A DNA stretch of 64,000 nucleotides from the NCBI RefSeq assembly GCF_000003815.2, contig NC_049995.1:2906788-2970787 (forward strand). The letters run 5' to 3'. Origin of the DNA: Branchiostoma floridae (Eukaryota; Chordata; Leptocardii; Amphioxiformes; Branchiostomatidae). Positions 1 through 12,400 of the stretch are shown piece by piece. Each line of letters opens with the position of its first letter. Position 1 is the stretch's first letter. The translations under genes were made by a program, and so were the position numbers. The notes under the pieces were generated by a model. It ran no database searches. It was given only the letters and a program-made list of their open reading frames with translations, and was not told the origin of the DNA.

Positions 1-22
1 TTCCTCTACTTAGCACTCAGCA

Positions 23-130
23 TTCGGCAAAGAGTATGGAAGTTGAGCACACACCACTACCAGTGGACCAGCCCCCTGCTGTAGTGATTGCACAAAGTTG
101 TGTGGCCAAGGGCTATTGAAACGGAGATGG
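23..130 (+). repeat. dispersed repeat, copy 1 of 2
   Basis: AGAGTATGGAAGTTGAGCAC, CCAGTGGACCAGCCCCCTGC and GAAACGGAGATGGCA match 58015-58115 in order and orientation. Confidence 0.8.
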
Positions 131-978
131 CAGCCGTATAAAGTAATTTCTGAAAAGAGAGGGTGCAACAAATGCATAACTATTAAAGTGAAAGAATAAG
201 GCAAATCCATATCTATAAACTCAAATGAGTCAAATGTAAAGGAAATGACAATATAATATATCATTTCAGACTAAAAATGAATGGAAATGTAGCAATAAAA
301 TACATGTAATGCCAGGATTCACATAAAAAATACAAACGAAAACACAGATTAAAAACAGATCTGAACTCACCTTGATTTCGTGAGTTCGCCTGTCTGCAAC
401 AATACTTTGTCAAGGTAGAAACATGATGTTACGTTAGGATGTGATACAAGTATACATGTACCCTTGACTGATGCTTGATTGTCTTCTAAATCAATAATTT
501 ATTACTTTCCTCTGCTCTGTTACCTATAGAAAACAAGCTACACGTAGATTGTATGTTATGCCTCCAGAAGATGCCATCTATGAAGTTACTATACCTTGCT
601 ATTGGGAATACTGTAGAAAGTACAAACATTTTATCAGCACAAACAAAAGTTGCAATGTTTATTTCTTCAATCTGCATGGAAATCAACATATTCATACAGC
701 ACTTGGAGTCCTTGCAAACAAATTCCAAGTTCGGGCAAATAACCATATTTCTGTGGACATAACAATTAAAACACTTGGCCCCAAGATAGGATGTTGTGAT
801 AAAATAACACTTTTTTCATGATAAAAAATAAAACATTTTATACATGTGCAAGGATTAGTCACACTAATCGCTGAACAAATTAAAAGTTCAACTATAGGTT
901 AAAAAACATGCAAAATAAGAAACTTTAGCAGCAAAACATGCAAATCAATACATCATAAGTCCCATGCTGCAAACTTAC

Positions 979-1188
979 AGTTTTTATACATCTCTGCTTT
1001 TAAACTCTCATCTATAAATTGAGCTCTATCTTCACAAGTGATGCATAGGTGTAATCTGATTGGCATAGTTTTCATCACAAGACATGGAACTTCACAGTTC
1101 TGCTTCTCACAAGACGTACTTCTAACCCTAGGTGCTTTCTTACTTAAGTGCCGGCCATTGAAAACTAATCTTACTACATTTGTGTCCA
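979..1188 (-). CDS. possible exon, Cys-rich, unrecognised
   Basis: Open on the minus strand between acceptor GTTAACCAG and strong donor GTAAGT, 210 bases, phase 1 in and out. Translation reads DTNVVRLVFNGRHLSKKAPR and continues with Cys residues at STSCEKQNCEVPCL and LHLCITC. A second Cys-containing open stretch lies at 486-746 on the same strand, but I found no acceptor giving the matching phase. It could be a gene entering from the left or a decayed mobile-element ORF. Confidence 0.3.
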
Positions 1189-3363
1189 CTGGTTAACTTT
1201 CGAGTACCTGTAACAATTCGTACACTAGGTCTGAGGATCAACTGCGAGAGGACATGTAGAGAAGACTACTTCAAGACAACCATGTTCATCTGTAAATTTA
1301 AAGCACTGTACAGACTGCTACCTTCTATAAACGGTACCCTATAAACAAGCCATGTTTTCTGTTTCAATGACAAGTATTTACAGTACAGTTTGTCCCATAA
1401 ATCCAGTTCTACTATTCAGGATGAGGGCTTGTGTATGCAAATTACAACAGCTGTATCAGGGTGATAGTTTACAGAATGGACAAGACTTGAACAGTTATGT
1501 ACTACTAGTATTTGTTTGCAGTACTGATGCAAAAGACATAGGGGTAAGCCAGTTTTCACATTGGTCGGTTAAAGTAATTTCTATCAGTGACTTTCTGATT
1601 ATCCTTTCACAAACCTTTCATCTTGACATTATATACATTCTGCTTCATTCCAATGTGGGATGGTTCTGAAAGTCTGCACCATTCCCAAACAATATCTTTT
1701 CTTTACAATACTGAACCTTTCCTCAACTCTTTTCTGAACGATCCCTTGGGGATGGTTTCATAAATTCTGCATCATAAGCAATCAACTCTTTCATAAACCT
1801 TCCTGTTAAAAACTCTGTCTAGATTTCTGTACTCTTGGCCACTCAATATCTTAATTCTTGGGTCAAATGGCTTCTAAATGCAAGGAAAAGGGTCACATTT
1901 TAAAGTCTTGGGCTTTCTTTCACCAAATCTCGTGGCAAGATTTGGAACCCTAATGATGGTGTCTGACAGACATCGAAACATTGGAATTGAGTGCAATTCT
2001 GGTTGTGTTTCGAAGAACCTTACTGTATTGAGTATTTTACCAACCTGATGAAACTATTTGCAGAAGATTTGGAACAGTTCATCTGGATCTCTTCACTGGT
2101 ACATTTCAACTTGATATTTTTTTCTAGTTGTTTTGACAGTTTCTGGTAGCATTTCTGCCATCCTTTCACTAGAAATGAGAAGCAATATTAGACTTTTGTG
2201 TGACCTCCAACCAGTTCGGCTATAATCTACTATAACAGGAAAACTGCCCCCTACTCAATTTTGGAACGTTTCACTTGTCTAAGAGGGGTGTTATTTTGAT
2301 TTTCCATTCTGACCCACTGCCTTCAAATGTACTATCCAAATAAAACCTTAAAACCACACCTCAAACTTTTCACAACACCACTTACTAAAACCCACCTCAA
2401 TGGCAATGAAGTACATTTGGCTCCACCCCTAGGGCATTGCCAAAAACATCTCAGGCTCCTCTAATACTAGGAACATCAACATGTCTGCAACAAGACTTAT
2501 TGTGATCTATTTTTCATTCTACTGATGATGCCCTAGTAAAGATATCTGACAATATGCCAGAGTTTTGTATAGAGCAACTTGGTTGACTGGTTTTTACATC
2601 AAACAGCAACAGTCACTTTAATTTATAATAATTACATGTAGAACCTTGCAACTTCTAGGAAACAACGGTAATGTACATTAAACTGTATACATTTTTCTGT
2701 TAAGTCACAAGATCTAGAGTCAGAAAATCTTCCTTTGATACCATCTAAATGTGACAATTTGTCCAATCAAATTCAAATACTGCTACTTTGTTAACTGGTC
2801 AGGAGCTGTTTGAGTTGTATTAACCTGAATAATTTGTAGCTCTCGGATAAATAGAAAGAATTTTCACACACCCATGCAGTTCCTCCAAGGAACAAAATAT
2901 ATGACCGTTATAATCAGTATATACATTGTGTATCTAATCAGGGGGCCATTTCAAACCTCTCAAGTTTGTACAAAGTAAAATCAACAAATTCTATACAAAA
3001 TCGTATGCCAGATCTGCACTGTTAACCAATTACGTTTTGATACGATTCATTTGTTTTGAATTGGGCCCTGGCAGTAGGACTGCATGGCAGTATTGGCAAG
3101 CTGAAGCCTCAAGGACTGCTGAGGCTGAGATAGGGGTTGCCAAGAAACCTGATATCATTTTTTAATCATAGCTACCTGATACCCAGAACCCCTATCCCAG
3201 CCTTATTGAGTGCACGTGGCTACGTCACATGTACAATGTGGATGTACAGTATACACAATCAGGTTTATAGTGCAACAACTTTAGAACGTGTGTGCTGTGA
3301 GAACGGGAGATATGCCTGTGGCGCATGAGGACGATATGAACTCTGGTACGGTCCGTATGGGTG
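1189..3363. other. gene-free stretch 3' of TMCC
   Basis: No convincing exon. Open frames such as 1352-1669 lack coding character. A small inverted pair, GAGGCTGAGATAGGGGTT and AACCCCTATCCCAGCC, lies at 3120-3205. The TMCC 3'UTR should extend down from 3364; an ATTAAA on the minus strand near 3160 is a possible polyadenylation signal. Confidence 0.5.
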
Positions 3364-3490
3364 TCATCTGAGCGTTACCATGACGGCATAGTGTTCCAGG
3401 AAGTGATGGTACGCGTCGACGACGTTCCCCCAGTTTCTCCACAGCAATATGGTGACCAGCAGGGCCAGGAGAGAGCTCGCCACTCTGCTT
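3364..3490 (-). CDS. TMCC: TMCC terminal exon, second transmembrane segment and stop
   Basis: Acceptor CATTTACAG. The first base completes an Arg codon; then [20 protein letters not shown] and [21 protein letters not shown], stop TGA at 3364-3366. Corresponds to the family's second membrane helix with the W(K/R)xWD/G motif. Confidence 0.95.
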
Positions 3491-6400
3491 CTGTAAATGA
3501 CATGTCAACACAAACATCAACTTAAGAAAATAAAAGAAATCTTTTACACAACCGGTTAATACTCGCTCTTGCTTACATTTCGATGTCTTTCAGACACCTT
3601 CCTCAGAGCTTCTAACTAGAGTTTTGCTTCTCGCCACCATGTATGTAGCTGATGTAGGTGGTGCGAAATCCACATGTAAGCAAGAGTGAGTATTAACTGG
3701 TTGTGAAAAATAATTTTTGACTGCTGCCTAGCCCCGTGTCAGGGATCCCCGTAGCAGTACAACATGATTGTATAATAAAATAATGCATACTACATCTTAT
3801 ATATTCTTAACAACCTGATGAACTTATTTTCTGAAATTTGAAATAAACTAAGTTAAAATGTGCATTGCCAAGCAAATATATCATATTTACCATCACACAG
3901 TCTAGCCTAATAAACTGCTCTGTTTATTCTTACTCCAACAAATTCACAATCATATGGTAACCAGCCACTTCCGCTCTGTCCTGCCACTTGCTACATGATG
4001 CATGTAATCTAACACCATAGGGTGTCTGCTACTTCAACAGTAACCATGGTGACAACTGTCTGGCCAAGGTCATTGACTTTGTAGAAGAAACCGAGCAAAA
4101 ACAATGTTTCCTTTCTGTGAAGGTGCAAAACTTGGGTTGGAAGATATCATGCCTCCATGAAATATTCAGAGTTTCTTGTTTATCTTGTTTAATTGTTCAT
4201 CAAATACATTAATCATGTTCATAGATAGTTCCTATGGTAAGACAATACATGTAGCATTAGAATTGGTGCCATTACCGTGTTTTGAGCATGGGAGTGACCA
4301 TCCCTGCCAGGGTGGAGACTAGGACAAGGATGACTGCGATGACGGCCAGTAGAACGTTGATGAGTTTGGAGATGAGGGCGCGAGCGTTGGCACTGTCCAG
4401 CCCCTCCATAGACACCAGCTGTTGCTGCTGCTGGGCCAGCTCCATCTTAGATATCTGTGTGGGACATCAAGGTGTTAGACTTCTGCATCCTTGATTTGGT
4501 AGTGACACATACATTGTATTCACATGACGTACAACTGTACAATAGAAGCTGTTTTATTGCACACCCCATTTGCCACCAAATTTTGTGCAATTATCCGGGT
4601 GGTGCAAGAACAGAAGTGTGCAATTATCCGTTGTGCAATTAACTGGCTTCTACTGTATATTATAACCGGGCTGTATTTACGATCAGTATAGGACCTGGTG
4701 TTCCAATCGGAATGTGTATTACAGTATGGCCCGGGCTCCATACTTCAATTCTAACGATTGGAACTTGCTTGCGTGCGCGGCTGTCAAAACTTCAAATACC
4801 AGGTGTTCAACTGTTTGCCCAAGATTGATGTTATGTCTTTCGCTCTTTTTGATATTGGCTTATAAGTTTGCATGATTTAACACAGCATAAAATAGTAAGT
4901 AACAGTGTCTTCCATATCGCCCTTGGTCCTGGCCCTCCCATGATTCAAATTGCTCTCCGGCTCTGATCAGTACATCTTGATCCCAGAACATGTTTTACGT
5001 GTTTTCAATTGTCAAAACTTCACCAATTGTAGAATTACTCTTGTTTAATGTCAGGTCTATGTGCAAAGGCTTTTTTTCAAATCTTAAATGCAAATCTGAC
5101 ATAAATTTGACTTTTTGAAAATTGATGTAAAAAAAACAGTTAGCAAGCCTCACTCTGGTCTGGCAGGACTCGAGTGCCTCCTGTATATCCCGCGCTCGCT
5201 CGTCGGACTGGTACGCGACCTTCTCCTCCATGGAGGCCAGTTCCTGCTTCAGGTTACTCATCTCATTCTGATGCAGCTCTGTCAGGTCATTCAGCTGCTC
5301 CTCTAGTCTCTGTGGGGGGCAAATGAATGGACATTGTATACAGGAGAAAGTTGGCAAAGAAGGAAGATGTTGACTAAAGGCCCTTTCAAGACATCATACT
5401 GCATGTGCGATGACAAGAATTCTAGGTAATATGTCAAAGGTAAAGGCCCCAAAAAGAAAGTCCTTGTCTCGACCATTGTTTTGAATGCGTAACAATGTCC
5501 AGCCGGTTTTGTTTTCTTTTATGGGGACTGTACCTTTAACATATTCCCTAGAATTCCTGTTGCTGCACATGCATTCCTGATCTCTAGCAGACTCCTACAG
5601 TGTACCCTCTAGTCTCAGTATAATGTATACAGGAGAAAATTGGTAAAGCGGAACTTATTAAAGCTCTGTCACACAGTAGACACATACTGGAACACCTTTC
5701 TATTGTGATTCCAATGTACATTGTATGACAGAAGGATACTGCAAAACCCAATGGAATCAGGGCTAATATCCGCGATCAACTACAATGTACTCCACCCAAA
5801 GAAACACAAGGACCTCCTGTCTGCTAAATACAGAATGCTCTTCTCCTAGGAGTTAATTGAATACCATGAAATGCATGAGAAACACATTGGAAACACAGTC
5901 TCTAATTTGTAGGAATTCTACGATGTATGAATTCTAGGGAATCAACATGGTCAATCCTCAGATTTTCCAGTGACTTTCCTGGGATCTCCTCTGTCTGTTT
6001 AGGGACAAACTATCTAAAGGACTGTAAAGGTTTCTGTGAGGAAGCAAGGGACGTTTCAGAAGTTTTACTGTCATAAAGACACACGTCCTCCAACAAACCG
6101 TCCTATCCTGTCTTGTATTTCTACATTGTACAGAATAGCAGCAGAGCACACTGAAAACACATGGTACAGATGTGCTACTCTAAATTAGTAAGAAACAGTA
6201 GTTGTATACATCAGTTTGTTTGGTTAATCACAAAACCTGCTAGTGACTACGCGACCTCAAACAAAAACCTCCCAACCTACATTCACTCTTGGCATGCGAT
6301 ATTGCTGGATATCTCCCAGGTTTTTCATCTGTAACTGGAAAAATATTTCTTTTTTAAAAAGGGGGAGAATCCGAGCCAAACAGGACAGGTGCCACTTGGC

Positions 6401-9400
6401 AGAAGTGACAGGCGAGGCCAGAGGGAATTAAGAGGCTCCACCCTAGAGGTGTTGCCAAAATCAGGAAATGGGAGTTCTTTTAATTAGTGACACACGATAT
6501 GTTTGATCTAAAGAAGACACATGTACAGTCCAGCACAACCAGGAAAAGGGTAAGAGGGGGGAAATTGACATTGGGCGGGATCAAATCCTTGCATTTAGAC
6601 TTTGGAGGAGCGATGACCAACTTTATACAGCTACTGTAACAGTAACTGTATTAGTAACTTCAAGCATGTACAATGCACATGTATAACTGACACTAAAGAG
6701 CAAGGATTGTTCAAGCCATTTTTAGTTGTTTAATTGAGCAAGAACAGAAATATGTCTACCATTGGCTGTTAGAAAAGGAAAATGTTTATTGCACATTTAA
6801 ATGACAGGGAGGATCACAATTCATAGTAACTGAAGAGGGATGAAATGAAATGTCATTTCAGTCGTTAAACATATATAAGACATACATTTAACAATATTGT
6901 TCAAACAAAAATTAAATGTTGAAAGATGTGTCCTGCAGGACCATAGATCCACAAAGGAAAGTTTTAAAATTCAAAATGATTCACAATAAATATGGTACAT
7001 TTCTCTCTTAGCGTACCTCATATCTGTATCTCTCCTCCTGCAGAGCAGTTGTTAAAAAGGAATACTCCTGTTGCATCTGATTCTGGAAAAGGGGATGAAA
7101 GAGACAAAAAATCAAATGCCATATGTGTAACTATACAAATGTGTATAGTATATTACAAACATTATCTCAGGCCTAGGAAAAAAAATGTTGTGTTTCCTGT
7201 TTCCCTACCTACCCTAAAAAAACCTGCCGACCCTAGACTTTTTTTTGGGTGGTCAGTGGAGTCACAGTTTCCAGTTAGAATTTTGGTTTAGCCTGCCTCC
7301 TATTGAAGTAAAAACACTGCTTGTCCTATCTAATGAAGGATAGATGTATCTATCATGCACAAAATTAAAGTTTGACATTGAAAAACAAGTGTCATCATAC
7401 ATTTCAGTTTACTTTGTTCAACTGTATTGTAAATATGTATCACTAGAATTTTGGCCAGCCTAAAAAAAAAATACAAGAAAAAAAAAGATAATCCCTACCT
7501 ACCGACCCTAATTTTTTCAGGACTGAAACAGGAAACACAACATTTTTTTTCCTAGGCCTCAGGGGCCTAGATTCGGAAAGAAGGCTTAATAAGCTTTTGC
7601 ACTGTTTGAATTGCATCGTTAATAGAATTTTTCATCAATCAGTGACTGTTACTAAAGGTAAGCAAACGAATCTCCAAATTTTCGATGGCTATCCAGTCCA
7701 TCTTGCTCACGGAGTGACCTAGTTAGTTCTCCTGCCCCCCACCCCGCCTCCTGAGCCTCCGAGAATGAGCAAGATGGACTGGATAAAATTTGGAGGTACG
7801 TTTGCTTACCTTAAATAACAGTCACTGATTGATGAAAAATTCTATTAACTGTGAACATACGTGACTAATTGAATTGCATCATATTTCAAAATGTTTTCTT
7901 TATACTATAAGAATTTAAGTATAATATAGAAAATGTGTCCTTATTGCTTTGGTGCCTCATCATGACTATATGAAGATGCCACCTACCTTCAAGTCGGCCA
8001 TGGAATTCTGGAAGAGTGCCTGATTGTTTCTCATCTCCTGCAGCTCCTCTAGGATGGGCTGCAGCACCTGCGCTGGAATGGACTGGGAGGACGGCCCGGG
8101 CTGGATCTCAGGGCTGGGCATCGCCATGTGACCCCCCGACCCCGAGGTCATACTGGAGCACTCGTCTTCGCTACCGTAACCATGGTGACTAGAAGGTTGA
8201 CTGGTTGGGTGGCTAGAAGAAAGGACAGATTAATAGCATTTCATGTTTATCTGTTTTAAAGAATGCTTCAATTAATAACAGTAAAAATAATACGGGAGAG
8301 TTGATACGAAAGTTGATGCAATTAACCAGATATATGTAAGAGCTGATGCCATAAACTTGATAAAGTCCAAGCGCTGATGCCATTGGTCAGATAAAAGGAG
8401 CTAATGCCATTGACCAGGTCTAGGAGCTGATGCCATTGGTTAGATCAAGGAGCTGTTGCCATTGGTCAGATCCATGAGCTAATGCCATTGACCAGATTCA
8501 GGAGCTGATGCCATTAGTCAGATCCAGGTGCTGATATGCTTTTGATCAGATCCAGGAGCTGTTGCCATTGGTCACATCTAGGAGCTAATTCTATTGGTCA
8601 GTTTAGGAGATGCTACCACTGGTCAGATTCAAGTGCTAACACCATTGGTCAGATCCAGCTGATGTCTTTGACCAGATCCAGGAGCTGATGCATGTACCAT
8701 TGTGGTCAAATCCAGCATTGACAGATCTAGAAGCTAGTGCCATTAATGACCAGATCCAAGAGCTCACTGATTATTGATAATCCTATCAAGGAGCTGATTG
8801 GTCAGATCCCAAACTGATGCCATTGGTCAGATCCAGGAGCTGATACAGGAACTGAATATTTATCAGGTCCAGGAGTTGATGTCATTGGCCGGGAGACCAT
8901 TAGCCTTATACACTGGAGCTTAATGATATGTTACTGGCCAGATTTAAGAGGTAATTGCATTGGACTGATCCAGGTGCTTCTACCATAGGTAGGATCTGTA
9001 ACCTTAGAAGTTATTGTACAGACCAGGAACTACTAAAAAGTTATCCTACCTTGCACTTGAGATGGTTGAGATATTGGAAGGTGTGAGAAACTGTCTACTG
9101 AGGTCTTCTCTCTCATCTAAACTGTCTTCTGTGGGCAAAAAGATGACATCAACAACAGAAAGGAACATAATCATGTATTATGCAAGCCTACACTGTAAAT
9201 CCTTTTTATCCACAAATCATACAAAACTTCGAAGAGCATTATTCAACCATAAATGCAATGCAGGGCATTAAGGTGAAAGCTTTATATTTTGATTACATCT
9301 AACGAGTAACTATAAAACATATAACGCAAAGAGATATTCTGGCAGATGATGTGCTGCTCGTCCAAAATGAAGCCTTAGTAACATATTCATTGCATATCCT

Positions 9401-12400
9401 TTTGATATTTAGACAAATGATACAAAACTTCAAAGAGCATTATTTAACAGTAAACCATAAATGCAATGCAGGGCATTCATGTGAAAGGTTCAAATTTCAA
9501 TTAGATCTAAAGCGTTACTGCATGTATGATAATGCAAAGAGATATTCTTGCAGAAGATGTGCTACTATGCAGAAATTTATGCTAGATCCATATTTTATTA
9601 TATAGGATATACTTACTCAGACTACTGATGTTGTCTGCACTGCCAAACTTGTTCTTAATCAGGTGAGCAAACTCTTTAGGTTTATTCACCACTGCCCTGT
9701 AAAAAAAAAAAGAATGATTTAATTCTAAATCTGATTAAGTCCAAAAACGATGATTCTTTTTCCTTTCTAATGCTATGGTCACAATTGGAAAATAGCAGTG
9801 TACAGGCTGTGTTTTTTGTTTGTACTTTTGGAATGACTTCCACATGGCCCTGTGGGACACCCTGCAGCTAATGGGCTCTTTTGGACACGACCATGCCCCA
9901 ATATATTTTTAACTCGCAGTTAAAATCAATCCAGGGCCCGGTAACAATTAGACATCAGAACCTGATTCTAAAAACACCAACAGGTGCATGTACCCCCAAG
10001 TATGTAGTACACATGTACCATATTTTCTCACACTTTTAAAACTTTTCAAAATTGAATATTAGGTGCTAGTAGTTGCTGCCAAAGTTTGGTGCGTACTTTG
10101 TTTGAGGTACATGTATATCTGGTCCAGTCCACTGGCACAAATTTGTGACCTCCTAGCCAGCCATAGGTACCCCTCCTACAAGGACCAGTCCAAATGTGAC
10201 CATAACATTACCAAAGCAGGCAGGCAGGCATGAAGGGGTATGGGTAGTGGGGTCACCTGAATGTGGAATAAAAAAGGCCACCAAGCAAAATCCCAAACTT
10301 GTTGGCTCAAGGCGTGGAACTAAATATACTGTATGCAGGCATCCAAGGCAACCATGCACTATAAATAGATTAACATGTAGTTTACTTGTCAGGAATATTA
10401 AAGGCAAGTATGTACTGAAAATGTTCATATTGAAGGTGGATCATATACCACGGTGCCAGACAAATATATTACAAGATTGTATTAGAAAAAAGGTATATTT
10501 TGCACACTGGCAGATTTAAAGGATACAATTGTTAACTCAATTTTTTTTAAAATCTGTTTTGGTATGCATGCCTGATGCTTTATGATTACATTATATAGGG
10601 GTTACTTTTAATATTTTTTAAGATATGGATTTCCATCTTCAAGCAAAAAAATCCGGCAACAGCTACATTGTGTAGCTCTCATCTAATATGACTAAAAGTA
10701 AAACCACCAGCAAAATGCCTGACATCAAATTGCAAGCGAACTACAAGTAGACAACTGAAACCAAAAAGCATCACAAACCATTATGCCAGCAAGATTGTTT
10801 TAGCAAGCAAGCCCCTATTTCAAAAACTTCACACCTTTGGCTTTCTACTACTACAATTGGCAAAAAAGTCAGTCTCAAAAAAGTTTTAATAATTATTTAG
10901 TTGCACGACTGTAATTAAAGTCGTGACTATAGGTGGAAGTTATTTGTGGTTTCCTGGTGGGCTGGGTAGAAGTGAAGGACCTTGCTAGGGACTTTTTTCT
11001 CTCAGAAGAAGGCGGTGTAACACTCGGTTTGTATGACTCCTCAACGTTTGAGTCTGCTCGCTTCAACACTGGCATCCTGTAAAGTACCGGTAAACCATCT
11101 TTTATTACATCAAGGACAATCACACATTCAGCCACTTATTCCTTTCAGAAAAAATCATTACTTAACTACAAGATAATGTTACTTTGAGGATTGTGGACAC
11201 CTTTCTTTAAGGAGTTATCTCCAACTGATGCTAGTTAATTGAAAGGATGTTTGCCTCAACAAGTTTTTTGCCAGCTGATTGAGGTAAGAATCTTTCGTCT
11301 GTCCATTAAGGTAAGAAATCTAGGGGGGGAAAAGGTACACGTCAAGATAACAATTAGATAGAGTTTGGAAATGGTCAAATTTTTCATTTAGCTTCCACTT
11401 CTTTTTGTAAAGAGTATGGTTAGGTCTAGACTCTAGTATCTGTTGTCAACATTTATCTTACATCCTCAGAGTTGAGGGATCACCTGAGTCTTCTGATGAA
11501 TGTTTTGATGATACTAATGATTACATGAAGATACATGTTACTGTCACAAAATTGCATATTGTGAACGTCAAGCAAAAGTTTCTGGACAAAAAAAAAAACT
11601 ACCGGTACACAAAGTGTACTGTAGTCCATGTTTCTCACCAGATAAAAGCATTTCAATTTACAAATGAACCCGATGTGATGGAAACTAAAGACAAAAGGAT
11701 GAAATGTGTACAAAAATGAGACCATAAGTATAACATCATGCACAGCCAATAAATTTACAAAACAGTGTCTGTACAATTATTTCGTTGTAATACTTTGATA
11801 TCATACAAAACCTTAGTTGAGACAAAGGCAAATTTGACAATCACAAAAAGAACTGAGGTGTCAATCATTCACAAGCCACTCCCACATCACATTGGCAGCC
11901 AATCATGGAGCGCTTTGTAGCATCACATGATTTCATCAAGCTCTGTCAAAGTACAAGCCAACGAGTTTACAAGAATGATAAAAAATGAAATAATTAGTGT
12001 TTGTAGTTGTTGTTGTTTCTGTTAAACACTCAAACAACTCTTACTGACAGACACTACTAGAACTGACTATGACTTCATTGTTTGCACAGTGAAACTCATT
12101 TTTGAGTTCACATTGGGATATCACTTCTTAAACTGGATCTTGATAAAGTCAAGTCAAGTCAAGACCTTTAAGAAATAGTGTCCACAAACCGTACATGTTC
12201 AGTGGCATGCACATACAAATGTAATCATGCCAAAGCTGGTGACTTATCTTTCATTTCTAAATAAATGTTGATGGAGTTGAATTTGAAATCATGCAGATAA
12301 ATGCTTCAGTCAAATGTTAATGTTTGGCAACGGATGATTATCAAAAAAGGGAGTGTGCAAACAATGACGCCAGTGCAATTACACAACAAACTATGATGCA

